Shown piece by piece: positions 11,377-24,004 of a DNA stretch of 64,000 bases. The stretch is from Epiperipatus broadwayi (Eukaryota > Onychophora > Udeonychophora > Euonychophora > Peripatidae). The notes beneath the pieces were generated by a model that was not told the origin of the DNA, ran no database searches, and saw nothing but the letters and a program-made list of their open reading frames with translations. The DNA lies in the NCBI GenBank assembly GCA_028023455.1, contig JAQFVV010000323.1, forward strand, positions 188,001 to 252,000, in the 5' to 3' direction. How positions within the stretch are numbered: position 1 is the stretch's first letter; each line of letters opens with the position of its first letter. The position numbers were made by a program, and so were the translations under genes.

Positions 11377-13339
11377 GTAAGTATACCATACTCTTATCAG
11401 TAATAATATAATCTTATATGTTATTTTTTCTTTAAAGTTTCTTTAATAGTAAGCATTATACATGATAATAAAATATTTTCTAATGAAGAAAAAATGTTTT
11501 GTGCAAACATAAAAAAAACAATCTCATATGAGAATTAAAAAATCTATGAGTAATTTTCTGTCGACTAGATTGGGCCACATAGTTAAAAGTAATAAAGTAC
11601 CATTTTTTTGTTTTTTATTTTGATATTAATCTATTTTATGCATATTTCATTATATTGTTCCTATTTATAAAAAAATATATTAATTTTAACAGACTTTTTA
11701 GATTAAACCTTACAACTATAAAACATTAATAAAATCATATCTACTTTTATATTCTTTTAATTCTTGTATTATTTTCCCAGGATAAGAAGGTCTTCACAAT
11801 TGTTTATCATGATATGATTTAGGCTATGAGTATTGTAAATATTTTCCTCATTGGTTTTATCATCACCAATTTTGAAGCTGTCTTGATTATTAATACTGCT
11901 GTAAATCCGAATGTTGTGTTGTTTCTGATAACATATTGATTTTTTTAGCATATTTTTTTAATTATCTTTATATTTGTGCCTACTTCTCTACCTCTCTGAA
12001 TCTTTTCCCACAATCTTACTAATTTTACATACCAATTTCTATTTCTTCACTTGGACTTTATATTTTTATTTTCTTCCATGTCATATACTTTTTCCATTCC
12101 AAATTTTATTTCACTGTTTATCTTTTCATTTGTATCTTGATAAATAGCAATTAGTATTTCTTTATTCTTTTGGGATTTTTCATTGTTATTTATTTGTTTT
12201 GAATAAATTTGAATATTTTAAATGTTGTGCTGCTCATTTAACTTATTTTCTATATTATATCTACAATGTTTACTTTTTTGTACTTTCTCCCTAAAGTTTA
12301 TGCTATTTCTATTTCAAATCTGGTCTGATTCACTTCTAGTTTAATCTTAGCATTAAATTATTTTTAAATTATTCTGTAATTTCAACATCTTTTTCAATTT
12401 TCTCACTTGCTTCATCCCTTTCTATTTACCTGACTTATCATGTAGTATTACATAGATAATGTAAACATATTCTTCAGTAATATCTGCTTCTTTTTTAAAA
12501 TTCATGATTATTGAATTAGAATTATTTTCCGTCTCTTTTAAACTTAATAAAGAAAGTAATATTTATTCTGAATCATCCATTTTATTTATTATGTCTTTAC
12601 TAATTTCTCTCACGATCTATTGATTAAACTGTATTTTATTTTTTCCTACTTCTAAACTATTTATACATCTGTCTAAATAATACTTTTCATTTGATTTTCC
12701 TTCTCAAATTTTTGATTGATTGGCTCCTACCTTTACTATTCAATTCTACTTTGGTTTTCTCTTCATTTTTTATCTGATTTATCTATTTTTTTTGCTGTGC
12801 ACATTATCTTCTTTTAAATTTACTTGTACTATATCTATATCATTCTTTTTCACTAAATTGTCTTCCTTTGCTATTTCCTTTTCTTGACTTATAAATTCTT
12901 ATTCTGCTTATAGCTAAAAACATACTTCTCAAAATTTTTCTCTTGTAATCAATATTTTAATAACAAATTTCAATCTGTCACATCCATTAATCACAACTTC
13001 CATTAATAATTAGATATAAATAGTTTAAATATTCATCGGTTTTCCATCCCACTTTACAATTCTTTATCGACATTTTAAAACTACATTATTTATTATTTAC
13101 TATTGATTTTTATAGATTTATTTTTATTAGATACTACCCAATCTTTTGTGACATTTCATCTAAAATATATGTGCTTATTTCTTCATGCTCTGCTTCATTA
13201 CTTTTTTGTTTGGCTAACCATTGATGTACAAAAAGTGTCACGTCTGATTTATCCAAAGCAATTTATCGATAAAGGATTAGAAATATTTGTATTTATTGTT
13301 TGAACTATTTCCATCATCTTACATGAGTATTGAATGTAT
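11377..13339. other. Intron: strand-asymmetric decayed DNA
   Basis: This lies within the intron of about 11 kb between the exons at 11200 and 22341. From about 11960 to 13060 the plus strand is strongly pyrimidine-rich. Its complement reads as Lys/Glu/Asn-rich pieces with many stops, in the style of the decayed ORF at 1726. It may be a dead retroelement ORF on the minus strand, but no diagnostic motif survives. Confidence 0.4.
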
Positions 13340-13576
13340 ATAGGAAAATTTAACTTTATTTAAATATTCCAAATACATTCTACTGTTAGTAACAACACAT
13401 CAAACAGATTAGTATATACACAACGTTTTGAGAGATATTATTCTCACCTCTTCTTTAGGTGTTGCTAGCCTGACCAGTGACTGTACTAGGATGGGAATCG
13501 AACCTGGACTCTTACGTTCTTGAGTATTGTAAGGTAACACTCTAACCAACTAAGCCATTCTGCCAAAGGCAACAGT
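13340..13576 (-). mobile_element. tRNA-derived SINE, family S1, minus strand
   Basis: Read on the minus strand, the head matches a tRNA: A box TGGCTTAGTTGG and B box GGTTCGATTCC (complement at 13494-13504). The body contains GCAACACCTAAAGAAGA and an AT-rich tail with TATATACTAATCT. The same head and body order occurs on the plus strand at 30216-30450, so this is a dispersed SINE and not a tRNA gene. The region after the B box lacks a proper acceptor stem. Confidence 0.8.
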
Positions 13577-14409
13577 CAGTAGAAATTTTATATAATTCTC
13601 ATCACACTCCCCATTCAATATCATCAAAGTCACATTTAAAATGTTGTTCGGGTTACAAACAGTTTTGTATCCATCTCCATTCTTCCTGATCCATCTCCCT
13701 ATCATCTTCACATTCATAGGTCTATTACACTATTATCTGTTTTACTATTAAATTTTCCATTATGCTAGCTCATTTCTCCCATTACAATCTTTTCTCAGGG
13801 TTTTTAGAACAATTAGGTGTGGAGATCAAACAAGCTGATGTATTACTGGTGATAAACACCCCTCTCATGATCACCTCCAAGGTTGATCTTGGCTGTCTTT
13901 AATGTAGTTTCATGTCTATTTACATTAAAGTTCGAATAATTTAAGCTTATCAATTTTTTTAAAAAAATAACATAAACATATTCACTATTATAATATAATT
14001 ATAAAGAAGTGCGTCTAGAGAGGTGTTTGAATACAACGGATGGGAAAAGGATTTTATGCCCACCTACTGCATTCACTATCACTTAATAACCATCCCTATT
14101 CATAATTTATACTTCAACTATATTAAATTACTTGGTAATCTTCATTTCAATAAAAATTTTATTAACAATAAATAGTGATTACATACTAATAAAGGATAAA
14201 TAAATGAATAAATTGTACAATAATATGATTATACAATGTTCTATATGTCATCTGGCTAGATGATGTTATGAGAGCACAATGTTATACTCTTATGTGGTTA
14301 GGTATAGTGAAGAGATTCAAAGAACTTGTTTAATGGTATTAGCATTTTTAATATAAACATGAATATTTTTCTTTTATAAATGACTATTCTATAATGCTGG
14401 GTAGGTGGG
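13577..14409. other. Intronic DNA with no recognised feature
   Basis: Moderately T-rich; nothing coding or repeated elsewhere in the window was recognised. Confidence 0.4.
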
Positions 14410-14690
14410 AATTGATAATCAGGAAAAGGAAAGAGCAATTAAAGACCAGGTGTCAGCAAAGACTTTACTGGAGGCAAGGAGCTGGTCACGTTTCTTGATT
14501 TTTTTGAGCGTTTGATAGAACAATGGTATGATTTGTGGCGGGGGTAATTCCATGAGACTTTTGCATCTCACTATCCATATGGAATAAAGGACAAAGGTAG
14601 AAAGCCTTATTATTGAAAAAAACCCATTATGAATGGCATTTTCGAGTGAGAAAATCATATCAGGTCTTATGTTGTAATTGGTAATCTTAA
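14410..14690 (-). mobile_element. 5'-truncated LINE fragment (ORF2 C-terminus), antisense
   Basis: The minus frame at 14419-14658 ends with IKKRDQLLASSKVFADTW, matching the end of ORF2 of the LINE at 2761-8610 (IQKRDQLLASSKTFEDTW). The preceding residues align too (IWIVRCKSLMELPPP versus IWVTHCKLIMEHPHP). Only the extreme C-terminus is left, typical of 5' truncation at insertion. Divergence from the other copy is substantial, so this is an older or sister-family insertion. Confidence 0.8.
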
Positions 14691-16334
14691 GTATCGGAAA
14701 TTACGAAAATGATGATTCCACTATTAATAATAATATATTGATGTATGATTGGATTTGAGATGTCTAGATTATAATAACCCACAAAACATTGAGACGTACG
14801 TAAATTTTATTTAAAACAAATAACAAATTTTATTAATATACTACAATTCAATACATAATATATGCATTCACTTGATGACTCACATGACTTTCCCCTGTTT
14901 TACAACCGTATTATGATATAAAAAACAAACTAAATAATAAATATCCCTACATCAATAGATAATATCAAGATGTTTTAAAATATAAATATTCATTTTAAAT
15001 TATTAAGGAATCAGGATTACTATGTAGTAATATTAATATCAGACAGTTAAAATATTATATACCTTCACATCTATTATATTTTTGTTCTCATTTTCTTCTC
15101 AGATATAGCGAACATTAAATTTCTTCCTCCAATGTTTAATGCTTTTAATTACTGATTTGTTTCCAAGGGTAATACTTCCAATAATAAAATTTAATAATTT
15201 TATTTAATTATTTTAATCTAATATTCCTTGTCCTATGCTCAACAATAGAGATATTTTATATATGGTGGGACTAAATTGATTTTGGTTACTTTCAAATGTC
15301 AACGAATCAGTATCTAACTCAATCATCATCACACTGTGCATACACACTATATTCATGTTCTTATTACAATAATAATAATATTAGTAATATTACCTTTCCA
15401 GCGAAGTTCTCAGCTGGCTGCGGATATATTTATTAAATAATTTCAGATACGCTTACCACATTCGTAGGTTTTATTTAACCCTTAAATTTAATATTTATTG
15501 ACGTTATTACTCTTGGCTATTATTGACAAATTAATGTATATTAAAAAAACAATATTCAAGTATAGTAATCACACACACACACACACACTATTAGCACTCA
15601 TCCTGACGTCAAATTGCATTTGCGACCCTGTATCCAACATTTATAAGTAATGCTTAGTAATAGCTATATTTCATACACCCGTAACAAATATCAACATTAA
15701 CATGAGGCAGGCAATGACCCGAATAAGAGAAAACCTTTTCAGTAAGGTTGAGATATGCTAGGATTTTTTTATCGCTAGACATATAAAGAGTCTTGGGTTT
15801 ACCTATCACCTCTGGCCATCAACAAAAAAATCATCTTATAGTGTAGAGAACAACTAAGTGGAAAAACTTCCACTGTGTTTAAATACTTTGTAAATATAGT
15901 ATAAATATCTTAGGGAGTAAGCTAAATTATGACTCCACTAGCTCGGTGGGGACTCGTTGTCCACCCACACATATATACAGGTCTAACAACAATCTGTACA
16001 AGTAAAACTTTCATATCTCCATTATTCTTGCGAAATAGTACACTGGAACATGAGCCAATAATATTTCCAAGCCTTAATTAGCTTGTATCTAGCTTTAATT
16101 TTATGATAATAATAATAAGAAATGCATACTAAAATCTTAAAAATGCTTCTCTGCACTTTTATAGGATAATGATGATATTTTAGCCCAACAATCATGCAAC
16201 CTTCATAAAATATAGCATTAGGTTTAAGCACGTGACAAAAATCCCTTATCCGATTAAAAAAATTTTTTTTCCACAACAATACCTCTCACTCTTATCATAA
16301 CAAAAATGTAAAGCATTTAGAACAAGGTACATAC
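14691..16334. other. Intronic AT-rich DNA
   Basis: No exon recognised. A short CA run lies at about 15570-15588. The remainder is unremarkable. Confidence 0.4.
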
Positions 16335-16405
16335 AAAATGATTTGATATTAATTTCATCTACCCCCAAAATAAAATGATTTGATATTAATTTCATCTACC
16401 CCCAA

Positions 16406-16474
<69 letters not shown>
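16335..16474 (+). repeat. 37-bp tandem duplication followed by (AAT)n
   Basis: The unit AAAATGATTTGATATTAATT and the following CATCTACCCCCAAAAT occurs twice back to back (16335 and 16372). Its last bases lead straight into about 23 AAT triplets, ending at 16474. Probably a replication-slippage locus. Confidence 0.9.
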
Positions 16475-16476
<2 letters not shown>

Positions 16477-18299
16477 AAGCATTTAATAAGCACATACATG
16501 GATTAATTTTAAATGGATATATATGATAAATAATTAAAAAAAAAATTCTTTTCGTTTTCTTTTTTTTTTAAATTAAAAGTTCTACAAGAATAGCAATAAT
16601 AATAAAAATATACTTAAATAGTTCTCCGGGAATGTCCTTTATATTTCAGATTCCCATTTTTCCTTTCTTTGGCCTGTTTATGTGCTCACATGGGTTTATT
16701 TTGAAGTAGTCCTTGTGATAGAGTTCGATTCCTATGCCAAAAGGTATAAAGTTTTTTTTTACGTTGCTGAGATTTGCTCATTTTGGTTTCTGTGAATTAC
16801 ATTTGAGTAGAACTTGTTTTACTTTTTAAATAGATGAGTCTACTACTTGTTGTATTTTTTAATTCACTTAATATTCATTTTGAACACTTTATATGAAATT
16901 ATAGTGTTCAGATTTAATGCTTTATATACGAAATCAGAATTTAGATTTTCTTATTTTCTATAGTTTAAATTTTATCTTTTACTGATTTCTGATAAATTAG
17001 TAGAGACAATTATGATGTTGATTAATTTCCGGGGATCTGATGCATTCCTAACTTGAACTTTACTCGAGAGTCATTGCTTTTTCTATATTATTAAATTTGG
17101 CAAAGTTCATTCTTCAAGAGATAGACAAAATAATAATAATAATAAACAATTTTCTTTTCTTAAAAAAATGTTTATTTTTTAAAACTTTTTCAGCAAAGTT
17201 TCTCTCAAAAACCTATGATGAGAGACTTGCAAGAGAGATTGAAAAAAAATCAGCTAAAGTTATTGAGATAGAGCTACAGTTACACAAAAGAACAGAACTC
17301 TTATAGTGTCTAGCTTCTCTCACTCTCCTCCCCCCCCAATATGACATTACACTGACCATTTTAAGTGTATGGTCAGTGTTTTTCGATTAATTGCCTATCT
17401 TTTTTTTTTTCTTGTCATTTTAAAGTTCTGCTCTCTCTTAAAAAACACATGTCCCATTCATATCTGCATTCCAATGGATAATCACCAATTAATTCTAAAC
17501 TTAAATTCCTGTCATTATAGATATCACTTTAGTAAATACTTGAGTAATTCTACACTCATGAAAATCACACCAAACAACAAAATAAATGAGAGCAAGCTCT
17601 TTTTTCTCCCCCTCTTACTTTTTCCTTAACAATAAAAAAAAATTATAGCAACCAACTTCAAACCCAGAATCTTGACCAAAATTTTGGCTGCTATGAATAA
17701 ACTATTAAAATGACTTAATTTCTTCTTTAAGGAGTTCCCCATGAGATACATGGAATAGTTATTATTTAATTGTGAACTTTATAGTTAAAATCTATAACTA
17801 GATCAAATACACACACACATGCTTCACATATACAATTTTTTAATTAAACCGATTGTTTAATATTTTAATTCTTACATCATTTTTTTTTACAACTTAATTT
17901 CATGAAAGATGTAGTTCGAACTTGGCCATGTAAAACTATGACTATCTATTTTTATTCTCTAAAGTAGTTTTAAAAATCACACATCACCCTCTCTTCTTTT
18001 CAATCTCCAACTATCAAACGATTGCCTATCTAATAAATCATCAGTAATATTAAGTTGTCCCTATAAATCAATATTAAATCAAACAATCTTTTGCTTAGAA
18101 ATCTTTTAATGACAAATGTTTAGATTGTCTACCAAGTAAAACATATGCAATTCCTATGAATATGGGTTCAAACCTAGCCTTGGCTAAAAAGTTTTGTCTA
18201 TTGAAGAAAAAAAATACAAACTATGAGGAAAACTTTTATTAAACAATATTTTACATAGTTAATTCAAAAAATGGAGTCTTGGGCAAATCCAAGAGCTAC
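16475..18299. other. Intronic DNA
   Basis: No supported exon. An open frame at 17097-17306 is Lys-rich after a T-run and has no recognisable domain. Near 18165 GGGTTCAAACC resembles a B box, but no A box is convincing. Confidence 0.4.
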
Positions 18300-20583
18300 A
18301 ATATGTGTGTATATATATATACATTATAATAATCTGGAGATAGCTACTTAACATAATCTGCACTACAGGGCGCCATCTAGGCATTTGAACCTAGAAAAAT
18401 TTATAAAGTAGGCAGATACGTAAGTCAAAAAAATTTTTTTTTTTATTTTATATATTTTGATATCCGGTCATTAGCCCATTGTCACTAGCTCAGTGAAATA
18501 ACAGAGATTTATATTTTATAAAAAAATTCTTATCTAAGAATATATAAAAAAGAATAAAATAAGTCATTGCCAGTAATGAACATACAAACATTTATTTACA
18601 CACATATATATAAAATTTAACATTATTATTTTAGCATGTTTACTTTAACATTTAACATTATTTTTTACTTTATAATTTTAACTTGATTTTAGAATTTGAT
18701 TTTACATTTTAATTTTTATAAGTTTACATTTTAAATTTTATAAGTTCACACAGATGGATTTATAAAATGTGTTTTTAATGTTGAGTATAGATCGGTTACA
18801 TAGATTACATGGTCAAAAACATTTCAAAATAAACATAAACGATCAAAATATAAAGTCATTGAAGGAAATGCAGAGGGGAATTTATAAGAAACCTAATGGC
18901 ATTCATCATAAGATGCTGCAAGACACCAATAACTTAAAAGACATCCGACATAAATACATCTTAGATACTCACCATAAGATATCAGTATTTACCGAATGTC
19001 TATACATTTTGATCAAATATGAAAACCAAAAACATAATTAACCGGTAACGAACCCATGCAAGCATCTATACCCAACTTAAATTTAATGCATTTTTATTTA
19101 GAGTGTCGAGTATGAATATACTACATAGATTTGCATTTGAAAAGAAAATATTCTATCCTTATTTATCCTTAGGCCAAAAGTTTGCAGTCAAACCGGTGTC
19201 AATCCATCTGATACATTGATGTATTTAATGTAGCATGAAAATACAACAGCACAATATACTATACTGTCAGGAATGGACATCTGAACAGTATAATTAGAGA
19301 AGACATTGACTCGTCCAATACAAGAATATTACATCTGTATGGCAAGAAGAACAATAAAATAAAAACTCCATAGGAAGGGACCACTGCCCTTTTTGTCAAC
19401 TTACAATCCCCTCCATAGGCAACAAGGTTTTGTGTGGCATATACAGTGATTCTTCCCATAGCAAACCTCATACTACATCTACTAATTACACCAATATATC
19501 CAATCCATTGACCTAATTCAACTACGAAACAAATAACCTAAGATTACCCTCCCCTAATATAACTTTACAAATCTATATAGCTGTTCACGCCGGACTTAAG
19601 TTTAACATTTATATAATTTAATTTATCACAAAACAAAAATCATAAATAAAACTTAAAGAACAAAAAAAAAATAAATGGAAATCATTTTACAAAAAAGAAA
19701 TACATCAAATAAAATTATAACTAATTAATAAAGAATTTTGTTTGGTCAGATTGGAATCTATTTTTATTTTTTTTTTTAAATATGGAAAGTTTTTAATTTA
19801 ATGTTCATGAATTATCTAAAGTTCTTACAGTTTTAAAAGGTACATAATTTGTAGTTGTTTGTAATTTTGAACGGGAATTCCCACACCGTCCTGAACATAT
19901 TGGTATCCAGTTAAATGTTGTTTTTTATTTATCCAGGAGGTCTTTTACTTTAGCTGGTCCTTAATGTAGAAAATGATCGGTCATTTCTCTTTCTTTTTTT
20001 ATAACCACTTAAGGAATTGAAAGTGTGTCTTTCAATCCCTTCTCTTCCAACCCTCTCAAACTTAACACATATCTGTCCTCTTGTAATAATTAACTAATAA
20101 TTTCCAAACTTTTCCTTTTATATTAATTTTAAGGATTCAATGGACATTACATCATTGATGATGATGATCCTTCCGTTGAGGTCCGATTTCCCAATGGATT
20201 TCTCCCATTTCCTATTAGTTTTTATTGTTTTCCTATCTGACCATTGCTTATACATTTAAATGCCCAAAGGCTAGTTCACTTTGACTAATTAAAATAATCA
20301 TTTCCATTTTTCAATAACATTAATTAATTTGTTTTCAAACTTAAAGATATATTTTTATCTCCAAATCTTTTTAAGTTTTTGTTTTTAAAATACCTTTTCT
20401 ATTTTTAATAAAGTTTTATTTTAATAATTTTTTTCATCTGTGTGATTTTATATATATGAGTTTAGTATAGAATTTTAATTTTCAATTTTTAATTCTTAAA
20501 AAGGAAGTTTTATTTGCGAACTTTTATTCTTTTCATGTTTACTAATAAAAAACAATGTAACGTACGTATGTACACCCATTACA
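18300..20583 (+). repeat. 2-kb LTR-like repeat, diverged third copy
   Basis: This shares many blocks in the same order with the near-identical pair at 44697 and 47253. Examples are GGCGCCATCTAGGCATTTGA at 18369, GTCACTAGCTCAGTG at about 18481, GATACATTGATGTATTTAAT at about 19211 and CTATACTGTCAGGAATG at about 19259. It ends in TTACA at 20583, like the pair, directly before a TA array. With no partner nearby it would be a solo copy. It is clearly older than the pair. Confidence 0.75.
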
Positions 20584-20595
20584 ATATATATATAT

Positions 20596-20629
<34 letters not shown>
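20584..20629. repeat. (TA)n microsatellite
   Basis: Perfect TA run with one phase break, immediately after the terminal TTACA of the 2-kb repeat. Confidence 0.95.
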
Positions 20630-21363
20630 ATCTTCTATCTTTTTAATATCTTTCATACTTTTTATTATGGAATAATTCAGTAATTTATTTAAAATATAAG
20701 CAAAACTATGCAAATCATTGGGACAATCTCTACCCAAAAACAAATATAGCTAGATATTGGTTGATGATTTACAGCTATATTTATGTTTTTTATCACTTTT
20801 TCCATTTCCATACTTTTATTTTATGTTTAAAATAAATTGTGAATTATGTATTTACAAAAGTTATAAAAGATTATGGAAATATTAATATATTTCATACTAT
20901 AAGTTTTTATACTTTAAAAACGCATTTTTTAAAAATAAAAAAAGGGTGATGAAATTTATGTGCCAAACTGAGATAAGTATAAAAATAAAAAAATAAAAAC
21001 AATTTTTAGAAAATATTTTTTTACTAAATCTTTGAATTTTATAGTTTATAAAAATATACTAATAATTTAAACGTGTTCTCTATTTAAAAGCAAGTTGAGT
21101 TTAAACTGCTTATTGAATTAATGTGAACTCCCTAATTCACCTAATTTAATTCGCATAGGTAGTTTCAATTTTTTAAAAGCTACAGTTAATTCGGCTTTGA
21201 ACGTAAGAGAGTTTTTTTTTTTTTGTAATAAGCAATTTATAAAAAAATATTTTAACTTTGATTCTATTGTCTACTTTTACTACAAATAATGCAATTCTAA
21301 ATTATTTATACATTTTTATAAAGTGAAATTTTTAAGACAAACATTTTTAAAATTTAACTTTAA
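20630..21363. other. Intronic AT-rich DNA
   Basis: Nothing recognisable. Confidence 0.4.
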
Positions 21364-21800
21364 CTGTTTTACAAGTTCTTACTTATGGATCTTAGACTTG
21401 TACACTTAATAGAGGAGCAATACAGAGACTTCAGACTACTCAAAGAAGTATGAAAAGATGCATGTTGGGAGTAACAAGAAGAGATATAAAAAGCAATATA
21501 TGAGTAAGAGAACAAACAGGTGTTATTGACCTCAATGAAAAAATTAAAAGACTAAAGTGGAGTTGGGTTGGACATATTGCTAGAAGAGAGGATAACAGAT
21601 AGACAATTGAAATATTAAACAAGATTCCAAGAAATTGTAAAAGACCCAGAAAGAGACCACATGTGAGATGGGTGGATGAAATAAGAAAGTGTACAGGGGT
21701 GATGTGGAGAAGAGAAGCTAAAGATAGGAGAAGATGGATTGAACTTGGAGAGACCTTCATTTTGCAATGGATTGATAATGGTTGATGATGATGATGACAT
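21364..21800 (+). mobile_element. RTE-type LINE 3' fragment
   Basis: The start, ACAAGTTCTTACTTATGGAT, equals a segment near 34404 of the RTE element at 31990-34806. The two stay alignable to the end, including TGCATGTTGGGAGTAACAAG and the tail of repeated TGATGA. It is 5'-truncated, with the typical short tandem tail instead of poly(A). Stops interrupt every frame. Confidence 0.85.
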
Positions 21801-22340
21801 TACTGAAAAAGTAACTAATTCTTTTTCAGCAATGAGTCATAGCATTGCAACTTAACAGTTTCAATCATATTTATGGTTTACACATGCAGAAAGTATTTGT
21901 TTATGGTGTATAACTACCTCTCATCTAACCATTAGCCTTGGACTGAAATAGTTATATATCTCTTATTGACCAGTCTTGGATGACTCAATAATTTGTAAAC
22001 CAGTCCAAAATGAATTCTAAACTGCTTTAAAAAATCACCTAGGGTCTGAGGCAAACTTTCAATTGCTAGCAGATTATAAGTACAATAAAACATGAGATAA
22101 TTACTATAACAATAGTTCTTTCAGTATATTGTGCAATCAATTATAGTTTAGTTTTTGAACTAAGTTTTTTAATAAAAATCTATTATTTGATGTATTAAAT
22201 TATTAAGTTTCCAATATGCTACTGTCAATCTATTTTTATATTGTTCTTTGAAATATTTTATTTTATTGTATTGATTAATTTATTTGTTTTCTTTTTAATG
22301 TTATTTTTATTTATATTTTATGATAACTTTTTTCAATTAG

Positions 22341-22477
22341 AACCTCCAGAGAATCTGTCAATATTTGTTTCTCCTGAAGGTAAAGCTTTGAGAGTAAATG
22401 ATCGTATTAACTTGAGCTGTTATGCTATTAATGGAAGGCCTCTCCCTAATGTAACTTGGTGGAAAGGAAATAAACTA
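22341..22477 (+). CDS. Exon of the Ig-superfamily gene (first half of an I-set domain)
   Basis: The acceptor is TTTTTTCAATTAG. Two bases complete the codon left by the exon at 11376, then 45 codons follow. The protein starts PPENLSIFVSPEGKAL (domain linker and A strands), has the B-strand cysteine in INLSC and the C-strand NVTWWK, and ends GNKL. Sequons NLS (twice) and NVT suggest an extracellular location. The next base pair is GC, not GT: CTA|GCAAGT. Ending here gives phase 0, which is what the exon at 40408 needs. The GT one base later in the same sequence would give phase 1 and break the frame. The doubled Trp is seen in nephrin/Kirre-like receptors. Confidence 0.85.
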
Positions 22478-22483
22478 GCAAGT
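22478..22483 (+). other. Non-canonical GC 5' splice site
   Basis: GCAAGT is the standard form of the rare GC donor. It starts an intron of about 17.9 kb ending in AG at 40407. The choice rests on reading frame and on Ig-domain continuity (WWKGNKL joined to ISGQLSN). Confidence 0.65.
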
Positions 22484-23679
22484 ATTTTTAAACTATATAT
22501 ATATATTAATGTCAAAAAGGTGCAAATTCAGAGTTAAAATAGTAAAAATTTAGTAAAATTTATTGCAGTACGTATAATTTCCATGCTTTTGTGTCATGTA
22601 ATCATGAATATAACGCGAACGTGTTAAAAGTAAACTTGTTGCTATAAATTTTACTAAATTTTTATTAACATTTAAACTCTCACTTAAATATTTCTTTTAC
22701 ATTAATAGTTATAATGATAAAATATCAAAATATACATATATATATATATATATTTGTGTATAATATTTTAAACCATTGACACGTCACATGACTTCAAAAA
22801 AATCAAACAATTTTAATTACACATTTATCATCTAATAGAAACCTATTAGCATTTTTTCCAATCTCATTATTTTTATGCCATTTCATGTTAGATTTAATCA
22901 TCAATAGGGATCAGATTGATTATTAATGCTCATACTAGATGGTATAAACTTAATAAAAATTATATGTAGTATGTTCCGGTAAAAAAAAAAAGGCTGGTTC
23001 TTTCTTCATGCTGTCTGCAGACTTATGTATGAAATAATGCATATGTTATGTAGTGACATAGTTTAGTTATTCACTATGAAACTTTTAAACAATTAGCGTG
23101 TCAGGATCACGTGTTATTATTTGAAATATGACAATGTGTTTAGCTTCTTTGGTTAATTGTGTTCTAAATTCTCCTTGCTGTCACAAATTTTGACAACTAC
23201 TTGAATATATTGTCACCCCTTATGACTTCATTGCGATGCAAGTTTAAATTATATGAAATCTTTCAGAAGCAATTTCTCGCAATTTAAAACAGTTTAGTGA
23301 TAGTGCTTTGTTTGATTATGGTTTAAGTTATGAAACATGTTGCTGCATTTCATATCAGCCTTGTGATCTAGATATGTCAGCACATTAAAATGTTTGTAGC
23401 GAATTGGTAAAATTTCATACTATCTAACAAATATGCCTTTATAAATTTAATGCTGTAAGTTTGGAGATAAGCCAGTTATAAATCACATTTTCGCTGGCAC
23501 TGTGGGTATGTATATGAGTATTTAACTATGTTAGTACCTAATTATATAGCTGTCTGTCTTATTGTCTGTCTATCGACCTATTTATTAATATCCATGCATC
23601 AATCAATCAAACTATCTATCTATCTATTGAGACAGTAATGTCTCATGAAATACATGATAGTGTGTATGCATATATATAT
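22484..23679. other. Intronic AT-rich DNA
   Basis: No coding signal. A TA run lies at about 22736-22753. Confidence 0.4.
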
Positions 23680-23953
23680 GATCACTAGATGGAGCTTACC
23701 AATAGCTCTAATCAAGCTTTATTTTATAAGTGCCAAAAGAGAAAGAAATCAAAATATCTATCGGAAAGTCCCTATCTCCAGACGGATAGGTTTTGAGCTT
23801 ATGGCTCACCTCAGTGGAGCTCTGAGTCCAGATCTTGAAAACCAATCGGCCTGGAGATAGAGACTTTCTGATAGAGATTTTGAATTTCTTTCTCTTTTGG
23901 CACTTATAAAATAAAGCTTGATTAGAGCTATTGATAAACTTCATCTAGTGATC
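23680..23953. repeat. Foldback element, copy 2 (same termini, different interior)
   Basis: The arms 23680 to about 23795 and about 23838-23953 are imperfect reverse complements. The terminal GATCACTAGATGGAGCTT matches the end of the foldback at 367. The interior does not match, yet it occupies the same position and length, and TA-rich DNA flanks it. After the right end both copies continue with CATTAA and, further on, CTTGTTTT, so the mobile unit may be longer than the palindrome. Confidence 0.8.
23775..23819 (-). ncRNA. Decayed hammerhead-like sequence in foldback 2
   Basis: On the minus strand, stem I (TGGAG with CTCCA) and stem II (GAGC/GCTC) are intact and the cleavage triplet is GTC. 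The core differs: CTGAGGT in place of CTGATGA, and AAAA in place of GAAA. Because the related foldback at 367 also folds this way, I read it as a decayed ribozyme, but alone it would be weak. Confidence 0.3.
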
Positions 23954-24004
23954 ATTAAAAGCAAGCTTAAAAGCAAGTTACGGAATTTATGACTTGTTTT
24001 ATTA

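Noticed and set aside
13475-13570. tRNA gene on the minus strand
   Set aside because: A and B boxes are good but there is no acceptor-stem pairing, and a second copy shares an unrelated body, so it is a SINE.
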